64,000 bases of DNA from the NCBI GenBank assembly GCA_964035775.1, contig OZ038315.1, positions 27,107,235 through 27,171,234 on the forward strand, given 5' to 3'. The notes under the pieces were generated by a model, which was given only the letters and a program-made list of their open reading frames with translations, searched no databases and was not told the DNA's origin. A program made the translations under genes and the position numbers. Below, in pieces: positions 1 through 10,819 of this stretch (the first letter of the stretch is position 1; each line of letters starts with the position of its first letter). This DNA is from Osedax frankpressi (Eukaryota; Annelida; Polychaeta; Sabellida; Siboglinidae).

Positions 1-167
1 ACTAATGTATTGATTATGAATTATGTATACAACACCTAATTATTATTTAAATATTAATACAAAAACTATATTTATTAGATACATAAATATATATTTGATC
101 TACGTGAACAATATGAAATATATAAGACTTTGAATTCTAAACACGCCCTGACTATTTTGATTGACAG
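1..167 (+). other. Intron end upstream of the PVF-like exon
   Basis: AT-rich sequence with no coding potential, ending in a polypyrimidine-poor but usable acceptor (gattgacag). It is read as the 3' part of the last intron of the PVF-like gene. Confidence 0.5.
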
Positions 168-341
168 GTGTTGCAGATGAACAGCCGCAATAAGACGGTA
201 CGGGTTGTACGTTTCAACTTCACGCAGCACTTGCAGTGCGGGTGCACTTGCCATCTGACGCCAGAGAACTGTAATCCGTTATTCGGACATAGTGAACCGC
301 GCAACTGCGAGTGTCTATGTAGGCGTACCGTTGGTTTGTGA
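168..341 (+). CDS. Terminal exon of a PDGF/VEGF-family (PVF / VEGF-C-like) growth factor, partial
   Basis: A splice acceptor (ttgacag, ending at 167) opens a frame that runs to TGA at 339-341 and codes for 57 residues. The peptide has the last strand of a PDGF/VEGF cystine knot: VRVVRFNF, then HLQCGCTC, comparable with the ISFANHTSCRC strand of VEGF-C. Next comes a cysteine pattern C-x11-C-x-C-x-C (CNPLF...RNCECLC), very close to the C-x10-C-x-C-x-C Balbiani-ring-type repeats in the C-terminal propeptide of VEGF-C/D. Members of this family are secreted dimers that activate receptor tyrosine kinases. The receptor-binding core would lie on exons left of the window. The last residues (RRTVGL-stop) and the stop codon are encoded by the first unit of the 59-bp minisatellite that follows. 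Exon and frame are clear; the family call rests on a short stretch. Confidence 0.68.
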   Translation: MLQMNSRNKTVRVVRFNFTQHLQCGCTCHLTPENCNPLFGHSEPRNCECLCRRTVGL

Positions 342-2405
342 GGGGCGGGGCTTGTTAAGAGAACTGGGCGTATCTTTGTAGGCGTACCGTTGGTTTGTGA
401 GGGGCGGGGCTTGTTAAGAGAACTGGGCGTATCTTTGTGGGCGTACCGTTGGTTTGTGAGGGGCGGGGCTTGTTAAGAGAACTGGGCGTATCTTTGTAAG
501 CGTACCGTTGGTTTGTGAGGGGCGGGGCTTGTTAAGAGAACTGGGCGTATCTTTGTAGGCGTACCGTTGGTTTGTGAGGGGCGGGGCTTGTTAAGAGAAC
601 TGGGCGTATCTTTGTAGGCGTACCGTTGGTTTGTGAGGGGCGGGGCTTGTTAAGAGAACTGGGCGTATCTTTGTGGGCGTACCGTTGGTTTGTGAGGGGC
701 GGGGCTTGTTAAGAGAACTGGGCGTATCTTTGTAGGCGTACCGTTGGTTTGTGAGGGGCGGGGCTTGTTAAGAGAACTGGGCGTATCTTTGTAGGCGTAC
801 CGTTGGTTTGTGAGGGGCGGGGCTTGTTAAGAGAACTGGGCGTATCTTTGTAGGCGTACCGTTGGTTTGTGAAGGGCGGGGCTTGTTAAGAGAACTGGGC
901 GTATCTTTGTAGGCGTACCGTTGGTTTGTGAGGGGCGGGGCTTGTTAAGAGAACTGGGCGTATCTTTGTAGGCGTACCGTTGGTTTGTGAGGGGCGGGGC
1001 TTGTTAAGAGAACTGGGCGTATCTTTGTAGGCATACCGTTGGTTTGTGAGGGGCGGGGCTTGTTAAGAGAACTGGGCGTATCTTTGTAGGCGTACCGTTG
1101 GTTTGTGAGGGGCGGGGCTTGTTAAGAGAACTGGGCGTATCTTTGTAGGCGTACCGTTGGTTTGTGAGGGGCGGGGCTTGTTAAGAGAACTGGGCGTATC
1201 TTTGTAGGCGTACCGTTGGTTTGTGAGGGGCGGGGCTTGTTAAGAGAACTGGGCGTATCTTTGTAGGCGTACCGTTGGTTTGTGAGGGGCGGGGCTTGTT
1301 AAGAGAACTGGGCGTATCTTTGTGGGCGTACCGTTGGTTTGTGAGGGGCGGGGCTTGTTAAGAGAACTGGGCGTATCTTTGTAGGCGTACCGTTGGTTTG
1401 TGAGGGGCGGGGCTTGTTAAGAGAACTGGGCGTATCTTTGTGGGCGTACCGTTGGTTTGTGAGGGGCGGGGCTTGTTAAGAGAACTGGGCGTATCTTTGT
1501 AGGCGTACCGTTGGTTTGTGAGGGGCGGGGCTTGTTAAGAGAACTGGGCGTATCTTTGTAGGCGTACCGTTGGTTTGTGAGGGGCGGGGCTTGTTAAGAG
1601 AACTGGGCGTATCTTTGTGGGCGTACCGTTGGTTTGTGAGGGGCGGGGCTTGTTAAGAGAACTGGGCGTATCTATGTAGGCGTACCGTTGGTTTGTGAGG
1701 GGCGGGGCTTGTTAAGAGAACTGGGCGTATCTTTGTAGGCGTACCGTTGGTTTGTGAGGGGCGGGGCTTGTTAAGAGAACTGGGCGTATCTTTGTAGGCG
1801 TACCGTTGGTTTGTGAGGGGCGGGGCTTGTTAAGAGAACTGGGCGTATCTTTGTGGGCGTACCGTTGGTTTGTGAGGGGCGGGGCTTGTTAAGAGAACTG
1901 GGCGTATCTTTGTGGGCGTACCGTTGGTTTGTGAGGGGCGGGGCTTGTTAAGAGAACTGGGCGTATCTTTGTAGGCTACCGTTGGTTTGTGAGGGGCGGG
2001 GCTTGTTAAGAGAACTGGGCGTATCTTTGTAGGCGTACCGTTGGTTTGTGAGGGGCGGGGCTTGTTAAGAGAACTGGGCGTATCTTTGTAGGCGTACCGT
2101 TGGTTTGTGAGGGGCGGGGCTTGTTAAGAGAACTGGGCGTATCTTTGTAGGCGTACCGTTTGAATGCGCGTTGCGCGCTTATTAAGAAAATTGCGCGTAT
2201 CTATCGTTAGTTTGTGGTGTGCGGGATTCATTAAGATACTTGTGTCTGTTTAGGCGTACAATTTGTATGTGAGGGGCGAGGCTTATCACGCTAAATAGAA
2301 ATATTTACGTAGGTATACCGTTGGTATATGATGGGCTTAGTATGGCTTATTAGGGGAGGGGTTTAGTATGTGAACTGCACGTATGTGTTTGTAGGCTTTC
2401 CATTA
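318..2405 (+). repeat. 59-bp GC-rich minisatellite (about 31 near-identical units plus decayed units)
   Basis: Units repeat every 59 bp from 318 to 2146. One unit near 1971 lacks a base, so the span fits 31 units exactly, followed by a partial unit to 2160. Each unit holds GGCGTACCGTTGGTTTGTG, then GAGGGGCGGGGCTTG and TTAAGAGAACTGGGCG. The units differ at only a few positions (tgtAggcg/tgtGggcg, one gtgaAgg near 872, one gcAtacc near 1032). From 2161 to about 2405 some four strongly decayed units follow. The first unit overlaps the end of the PVF-like coding exon, and its TCTATG variant recurs once near 1671. Every unit holds GGGGCGGGGC, the consensus GC box. The array is a CpG-rich block in otherwise AT-rich DNA. 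Confidence 0.97.
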
Positions 2406-2670
2406 GAATATTAGTAGCGCGATTTATATCGAAATTAAATATGTTAGAATATTGAATTTAATTTTGGAATTCAATAACAATTATTTATATAGATTATTCA
2501 TTAATTAGTTAATAATTTCTGGTAGAAACTGTTGGGTTTAATTTACCTAGCATTTATTACATTTATATATTTAAGCGCCCGCTATATTAATCACTACATA
2601 TACCGTTATATTAATCACAAACTATAACACCGCGTTATAATCTCTAAATATACGGCAACTCACTCATTAG
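2406..2670. other. AT-rich non-coding stretch before the PAN exon
   Basis: No reading frame, repeat or RNA gene is seen. It ends in the acceptor-like cactcattag that precedes the PAN exon. No upstream exon with a signal peptide could be found here, which leaves the 5' partner of the PAN exon unexplained. Confidence 0.5.
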
Positions 2671-3227
2671 CCGGTCCGTTCGACCGAAATTGTGTGGAAC
2701 GCGACGGGAAAGAATTCCGCCCGCCGTCCGCCTATGAACTCGTCTACACGACGTACCACAACGTAACGGGAAGACTCCGTTACCCGAGGCACTTCGCTTA
2801 TCCGGTCGACGATCTGACCACCTGCGGTCTGATGTGCCGGAGTAGGACGTTGGCTCTGTGTCGGGCCTACGAGTACTCGGTGGGCCTGCGCGAGTGCTGG
2901 GTGTACGACGAACGCGAGACCGCCGTCGACAGACTCTACCGCAATCGCAACCTCGACGCGACCTACGTGAAACGCGAGGCGCGCTGCCGCCCGCAACACA
3001 CGCCGATGCTGTACGCGCACGCCGCGAAACGCACGCACGGCGGCGTGAGGCGGGTGGGCGTGTCCACGCTCGCCGAATGCAAGAAGGCGTGTCGGGATAT
3101 CGCCGCGTGCCTGGGCATCGATTTCACCGACGACAAGAGATGCTACTTGAATTACCTGCCCCGACGGCTCGTCGATAACTCCTCTATCAACCATTACCGG
3201 ATATTCGATAGATGTGTGGAACCATGA
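2671..3227 (+). CDS. Terminal exon encoding two PAN/apple domains
   Basis: The frame opens after an acceptor at 2669-2670 in phase 1 (the first two bases complete a codon) and runs to TGA at 3225-3227, about 185 residues. No in-frame ATG lies near its start, so this is an internal or terminal piece of a spliced gene. Two Cys-rich blocks follow each other. The first runs from NCVERDGKEF through TTCGLMCRS, LALCRAYEY and RECWVYDE to EARC. The second runs from CRPQHTPM through LAECKKACRDIAACLGIDF and KRCYLNYL to FDRCVEP. Spacing C-x3-C...C-x2-(Y/F) with a later C-x-(V/L) is the PAN/apple pattern, a secreted protein-protein or carbohydrate binding fold with a disulphide core. GC content is far above the surroundings. 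Whether it belongs with the PVF-like exon or to a separate gene is open. Confidence 0.72.
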
Positions 3228-5403
3228 GCCTTACCCGTTATACGTACTTAAGAAACATTTCGTTTATTCAATTCGAAATCGCTGTATTACATTATAATTT
3301 ACGCTATAATAAGCATTGCAAGTCTTCTATTTAAACTTTATTAACATCCGCATTTATTTAAATGACTATTAAAATATTTAATACATATAATTGTGATGTA
3401 TAATAATTATATATCCGAAATTTTGAATTACATGATTTTAGAAATAAAATGCTTTATATTTATACAGATATTATCTATATAATATATTATTATAACATAT
3501 ATAGTTGTATATATAGTTCTATATACTATTTAAATAAAATATAAGTTAAGTATTTTAAGCGGCTTATTAAATAAAAATTAAATTTATTAAAATCCAAATT
3601 ATACTCAAATTAGTGAAATTTATAAATTTAATTTGAAATTCCCACTCAATATATTATTAATATTATTTATATAAATTGTAATATATATTAACGTATGTAA
3701 ATATATTTACCCTGTATAATAAGTTATTTTAGAAAAAATTATTTATATACTCACTAAGATGGAATCGAGGATGAATTTGTTAAAATATTTAAATCAATTT
3801 AAATATCGAAATTAAAAAATGTATGCCATACATACAGATATATCAATGGATCAATGAAATAAGTTTAAAGCTAAACTCTTTTTAATGAGGATCAGTTAAG
3901 GCTTATGTATTCTTATTAGATAGAAACCTCTTTATGCATGGAACAGCTATGCATTGTAAAATAGATAAAATATAAATTTCAACCGATGATAACATAAAAT
4001 AAATAATATTATTGAATACGTAAATAATTTTTTGTAAAGGAACATTTTCTTAAAAAAGAAAAAAAAATTCTTAAAAAAGAAAGAAAAGAGAAATTTTTAA
4101 TAATTAATATAAAGGTAAATATAAATAAATGTAAATATATTAAGTAAAAATTGACCAAACAAATATATTAGAGAGCAAACTTAGAATAAATAAAAAAAAA
4201 CGGAATACTCATACATCAAGATCTTTAAAAAATAATTAAATCTGAATTTAAAAAATTATAAAGTAGTTTTTAAAAACTTTAATTTTTAGTAAAGTAATAG
4301 AAACATAAACTAATATAACAAATTGGTTTATTGTTAAATCAAACAATGCATATGCAACAATCAATATAATATTATACAATGATCATACGGATATAAAAAT
4401 AACATGTTTTTAATAACATGCTATAAATATTTTATATGTTGAATATATAAAATTAGTAAATATATTTAGATAATATTGATTACAAAATATAGTTAAAAAA
4501 TATTTAAAATTAAATTATTTTTAAAGAAATTAATAGAAATAGATTTTATTCAAAATTGCAAAACCAGAGAACAAATTTAATTTTTAAATATTTTATTGTT
4601 TATTGGTATTTTTATATATAACTATTAAATATGGCTATTATAAAATAATTTAGGTTGATCATTTTTAATAGTTCAGCTATATGTGATTATCTAAAGGAAT
4701 ATATTTTCTGATACAAATATTTAGTTATATAATTCACAATTCAAAGCATTTTTTGTATTACAGTTATTTTATTGAATTTAATGCAATATACGTTGGCTCA
4801 AATTTCAATTATATATTAGAAATTCGTTACCAATAGATACTTATAGATACAATATAGTTCGTTTTTTATAAGAGAATTTTTTTGTAAAATTAGTTATAAT
4901 TAAATGAAAGACTATTTAAATATTTTATATAATTAATTTTGTTAAATAAATATATTCTTAATGCTTATAATTGTGTACTATTTCTATTTTCAATATAAAT
5001 ATCATTATTAGATATTGTGTTCATATATTAAAGTATTTTAGTTTATTCATTATTAAATTTATTTATGTTAACCAATGATTAAAATAATTGTTATCCTTTA
5101 TAACATAAGTATCAATTTATATAAATAATTATGTTTTGTAACAAAAAGTTGCTTTAATATAGACAAAGAGGGATTTACACCAATATTTACATATTTTGGA
5201 GTGGATAAAGCTGTATATAGTATTATAAAAAAGAATTTATAATTTAATTAGCTTTAAAAATGTTTTAGTTGTTATCATTGTTCTTACTGATACTTTAATA
5301 ATTGTAAATTTAATATTCTTTGGAAAGTTATGTTTAAAGATACGTTTCAGAATATTATATTAATTAAATAATGCTTTTTGAAAAATAAGTTAAAATTATA
5401 TAT
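3228..5403. other. AT-rich intergenic region
   Basis: About 2.2 kb with stop codons in all frames and no recognisable repeat family. It separates two convergent genes (PAN exon on +, PDIA6-like gene on -). Confidence 0.6.
3443..3448 (+). terminator. Candidate poly(A) signal for the PAN-exon gene
   Basis: AATAAA lies about 215 bp after the stop codon of the PAN exon. The DNA is AT-rich, so the hexamer alone is weak evidence. Confidence 0.3.
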
Positions 5404-5409
5404 TTTATT
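5404..5409 (-). terminator. Candidate poly(A) signal of the PDIA6-like gene
   Basis: TTTATT on the plus strand (AATAAA on the minus strand) lies about 90 bp beyond the stop codon at 5499-5501. Position is plausible, but the hexamer is common in such AT-rich DNA. Confidence 0.3.
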
Positions 5410-5498
5410 AATACAAATATAATAATATTAATGATAATATTCATTACATTTGATTATATTGACATTTTAAATACCCAGTTGAATAAATTATCACTGTT

Positions 5499-6668
5499 TC
5501 ATAGTTCATTCTTAGAATTATTTTTTTTTTCTGCTTCGCGCAAAGCATCTTTAACAAGCTTTTCATTAGCAATATCTTCTGCCGACCTTTCACCTTCCAC
5601 TAACTCTGGGAGCTTTTCATTATCTTCAATGTTATCCTGTTCAATCGACACGGCGATTTGAAATTCTTCGATTTTTATAATCTTAGGAATTTTAGCCATT
5701 GTATTTATTTTGATTTCTCCCTTTTCTAATAAGCTAAAAATATAAATAAATTAAAACAATATTAAATACTATAAAAATAATATAGTTATTATTATTTTAA
5801 TAAACTAGCATATTTCATAAAATAACTGTATAATTTATTTATCTGAACTAATATACATATGGAACAAATGATCTTAAATATATTATTCTCATAATTACTT
5901 CCGCAGACTATAATTAATTTTATTTATAACATCAAGTTACCTGACAAAATCTCTAACTTCCACTCCATTGGAGAAGTTTCCTTCGAACGCCGAGAACATG
6001 AGCCGGCGAGTTGCCATGGCAATGAAGTTGACTTTATTCCAATCTGCGGTAAAAGCCTTCTCAAGCTCTGGTTGAGCTCCGATGAAACTCCAAAGGAAAC
6101 TGCGATGAGGTGTTAGGTTAGCCAGTATACAAAGTATATGGTAGCATTTAATAAAGTGTCTACATTATTTAATAGTGTACGATATACATTATTAACTATA
6201 CATTGTAAACTGTAAAATGTACACTATATATAAAATTGCACAATATACATGGTATCAAATAAAATAAATGATTATATATTTCTTGTAAATAATACAATAA
6301 TGAAAACGACTTTTTTAATGTTATTTTTATTTAGAATTTCATATAAATGGTTTAGAAAAATATGTTTACTAGAAACCACGGAATACTTATTCATTTGAAA
6401 TGTTACTTACAAAATTGTACCACTATTTTACCTGAATACAAACCGATAGGAATGCTAATTTGCTGATTTATTTATATGTATACAAATATATTTTTAAATC
6501 TTTAATTAATAATCTCCAAGTCGAAATGACAAATGATAATAGATGAACTTTAATTGTTTCCATTATAATTCATAATGATCTCATTGTATATCATCCCAAT
6601 TGCCTAATCATACTCCATGTATTATATTAGATTATATAACAATAATATATTACACTATATATCAATAA

Positions 6669-6706
<38 letters not shown>

Positions 6707-8041
6707 TAATATCTGTAAATTAAAAATTGTTTCCAATTTAATGACACCTCAAAAATAAATTGAATTCAATATATATAAATTGATATGTTCCATAACAAAA
6801 ATATACGTATTTACCGATAAGTAAAATGTAAGTAATGATTTATTGTATGAGATATTTCAACTAACCCCCAATTACGGTTCTTGAACTGTCGAGCCAACAA
6901 CCTCACTGTGGACAAATGTGCATTGAAACACGACTGGTCGCACACGTCTTCTCGTGGTATCAAGGCAACGAAACAAAGCACGACCTTCATGCAAACGCTC
7001 TTCATCTGCTTCGGCTCGACTAGCTGAGATACGATAACGGTACCGTATTAGATAAGAATAACTCGATGTATCGCTGCTACACACTACAGACTGGAAGGAA
7101 TGTTATTTCATAACGCTCAGTATTGTTATTATAAAATGGGTTAAATATAACAAAGGAAAGGAAACGCATCATATATACAGGCATTTACACGTATTAATAC
7201 ACATTTAAATTTGATTACATCATTATATTGTCGATTAAGCGGTATATTAAGATGTCATATGTATCGAGATAACGACGATGGTGACCTGGGAGACGGGCAG
7301 AGCCGGCAGCGATGACGCAATGATCGCTTGGCAGTACTTGGTAAGCAGTTCTGGTTTTCGTTCCCCCGAATACCGGGCGGCCAGACCTTCGTTATGTTTA
7401 TTGCGTCGAGTGAACACACGGATAACGGGGAAATTGATTATCTGCAAGGGTATCGGTATACGTAATCGTATCGATGATGTCATAATATGGAAATATGGTA
7501 TCTGTGTGGGAACGTAGTTACGTCACACTATCGATGATGAAAGAACGAGGTAGTTGTTTATAGTACTATAAGTAGATATATAATTATGTATCCGAATGAC
7601 GGTCAAGTAATTCGTTATATCGGGGAAATTACGTATTCGATTAACTCAAGGACACACTTATTTGCAATATAATATTCAATACATGTACACTGCGTAAGTA
7701 CAGTGTACGCTTAGCGACTCTATGATATCAGAATACAAAATCACAGTACACATGTACGCAAACCATAGTTTAAGTACACGTGTACCCGCTCGCTAACATC
7801 GTACATCTCCATTAGAGAGTTAAAGTAAACACCATCCACAGCTCCAAATCGTATTTTGCCTCTGAACTCAACGGCCAAGTCGTTCCACATCGGCTCCAGC
7901 TCTTGACAGTGATTACACCTGGTGTTATGGTGAGATATCTGAGAGATTGCTTGAGAACTTTGATTATATTAACTTCTATAGTAACTTATACAGAATGCTA
8001 TATAATTATATTTATATATGTATACATTATATATATCTCAA

Positions 8042-8081
<40 letters not shown>

Positions 8082-10791
8082 TATATAAACAATTATTTAG
8101 TAGACTAGACATACATCAAAAGGTAGACATACATTCCAGTTGGAGACTTTCGCAATATTAATGATTGAAATAATAAACAACTCTACATTAATCTCTTTAG
8201 CATTTGGTCTATTTTCGGGAACACTGGAAAATAAGATCTCTGCTCAATATAAATTGTAGAATAAAACATTTTCTTCTAAACTAAATGAAATTTTGAATGC
8301 TAACTAATTATGTGATCTTTTATTGGTCTTTTAACTTATATTGGATTTTATTTATTTGTACTTTAGGTTGTATTTGCTTATAAGATATAACGAAGAGGTA
8401 TGTTATTTAAAATGCTTGTTTAATTGTTAATAAATTATAATCTTCTGATCTATAACTATAATAAAATTGCCAGCATGTTAATTAAACCACTCAATATCCC
8501 TGATCCTTATATTGTCATAAAGAAAATAATTGATACATTTTGTTATTTGTAACTAGGAGAAAATGCACTTGATTCGTTTATTAAAGATTATGAAAGAAGA
8601 TGTCAGGGTTATTTACGAAGATAGATAGTTTTAAAAAGTAAGTATTGAGTGAGCTTAACATTCCAAGATCTACTTAGAACTTATCGAATAAATCTATATG
8701 CATACTTAAATTAATAGTCATGATTGTAAAAGAGATTGTATTCGAATGGGAATTTCCAGATATAAGTTTCAGATTTTTCCATTTGAGGTATGTTATAGGT
8801 TAGGGTGGATCATGTTTTTCAGAATTAACTGGTTCACTCAGCATATAAACTATAAGGTATATAAAAATTAATCATATAATTAAATTTTTTTTTTTGCAAT
8901 ATTAAGGTAGCCCCAGATGTCTGAATTTATAATTGAAAATTATAAAGATTTTTAAGAATAATTTCACATTAAAAATAAATAAATACTTGTTTACCCTATT
9001 ATTTCCACCATTTTACGATTCTTTGTTTATACTTTTTATCCTAAAGTAAGTTATCCTAAAGGCTTTTTATATTAAAAAAATATATTTTTACGCAATAAAT
9101 CTCAATTTTATACTTTATTTATACCAATAATGATGAGTAATCGGCAGCTTCCAATTTATCTATATTTTCATTTAATATTGTCAATTAAATTATCCTTATA
9201 TATTAAGTTATGTATAAACAAATATGCAACAAATACAATTTTTAATTTTGCAATTTTAAATAATTTTACCTACAATATCCTGAAATAAATTAGATGTCAA
9301 TTATTATTGTAAAAAGTATAATATATATTTATGTATACATCTTAAATAATAATTACTCATTAACTATTGATTTAGTATTATTTCTAGGTTTAATATTAAT
9401 TATTAATATTTATAATTTTTTAAATTCTCGAATTACCAGGAATAATTTGTAATATTCTAATATTAATAAATTATCAATACTACTACTAATTCAAATTAAC
9501 TTAGATTTACTATTAACTATATTCAATGATAGCTAATATTACATAGTTATAACTATTAAAAAATAAATAATATTTCGTAAACATTTGTGGTATTACATTG
9601 TGGTATTGTATTTCGTAAACATTGTGGTATTACATATCTGCATATAATTTAATATTTTGCTTTTTTTTTATCTCAACGGTGTATATAGCATTACATATAG
9701 TTTATTTTATCGCATAGTAAGTATATATTTAAAAAAACTTATTTCTAAATACAATATTTGGTTTATTTAACATTTGAATTTTTTTCATGAAAAACACTTG
9801 GAAATCCAAATTAAATTTAAATTTGTGATATTTTTTTATCATTACCCATTTCATAGGGAACAAATATAACTAATGTAATATTGTTTATAAATTTTACAAT
9901 ATTTTAAGAATACAATATTTAAAAAATATACAACACATTTTAAAAATTTAATTTTCCTGGGATTTCCTAGTAACAATTTTTAAAACAAAAATTTAAATAT
10001 GTTTTTATTTAATAAAATATCATATAAAGCTATTAGCCATTTTTCATTATTAAAAAATCATTATTACCATTAAATTTTAATATTACTCCTATATTTTTTC
10101 ATGTTAAATATTGTATACCTTCCATGTTAAATTTGAATGGGGTCAGCCATAATTTGTGTACATAAATCTCCTACATCAAAAATGTAGGTACTTAGAGTAA
10201 GATTCGAAATATCGTAGAAAACAGATGTTATACCTAGTTACTAGTTAGAGATTCTTCTGAGATAATATTGAAATACTTTTAATGGTAGCACTTATCAATG
10301 AATGTATTCAAGAATTTCTTATATTTGATGAGATATTTTTCTTTTCCTATTATTGGTTTGGAAGCCATTGGAGATAGATTATTAATTTATCGTCCTTACC
10401 ACACACAACAAATAATGTTTAGTATCTTGTTGTGATATCTGTGATTGGTATGTTAATACATAGATTGAATAAGAAAATTCATATATATATATAGATATAT
10501 CAAAGTAAATTGAAATTCTATTAAATATCGACTAAAAATACATAATTCGTATTCCGAGATAACCCTGGACAAGTCAACAGTAAATGCCAGCTATATAATT
10601 AAGGGTTACTAACTCTGGGTCGTGAAAAACTACCATCCAAGTGTGGTTATTGTCCAGAACGCTCTTGTTGAAATTGTCGAAACTAAGTTGTCGTATGATA
10701 TTGACGTTACCATACTTGAATGCCCTTTCCGCCCCCCAGACATGATACAGCAAAACTAGTAGAGTCCCTAACTTAACCCGCAATGAAAAGT
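5499..10791 (-). CDS. PDIA6/P5-like ER protein with a single thioredoxin domain (CNHC) and KNEL tail, six exons seen
   Basis: Exons (minus): 10791-10614, 7918-7798, 7441-7286, 7023-6866, 6099-5941, 5733-5499. All phases join, giving 334 residues with the stop at 5499-5501. In order: a hydrophobic signal segment (LGTLLVLLYHVW); a thioredoxin a-domain (SFDNFNKSVLDNN, WMVVFHDPE-CNHC at about residues 60-63, cis-proline in NFPVIRVF at about 104); a b-type domain matching human PDIA6 (WGFLWSFIGAQPELEKAF against WGWLWTEAGAQSELETA); an acidic, lysine-rich tail; and KNEL, an ER-retrieval signal. PDIA6 catalyses disulphide exchange and binds BiP, but normally has two CGHC a-domains. Here there is one, with Trp replaced by Glu and Gly by Asn at the active site, so activity may be altered. 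The initiator Met is not found: the frame is open upstream without an ATG, and an acceptor-like CACACAG at 10792 suggests a further 5' exon. Confidence 0.82.
6669..6705. repeat. (TA)n microsatellite in intron 4 of the PDIA6-like gene
   Basis: Uninterrupted alternating TA of about 36 bp between the exons ending at 6866 and starting at 6099. Confidence 0.95.
8043..8080. repeat. (TA)n microsatellite in intron 1 of the PDIA6-like gene
   Basis: About 36 bp of TA repeat within the 2.7-kb intron between exons at 7918 and 10614. The rest of that intron is AT-rich with no other feature seen. Confidence 0.95.
10266..10392 (+). repeat. Left member of a diverged direct repeat flanking the 21-bp array
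   Basis: The stretch around gagatatttttcttttcc, TATTGGTTTGGAAGCCATTGG and gatagattattaa resembles 15889-16022 in the same orientation. By eye roughly two thirds to three quarters of positions match. It lies in intron 1 of the PDIA6-like gene. Confidence 0.45.
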
Positions 10792-10819
10792 CTGTGTGAT
10801 GTGCATTATGGGTTAGACG

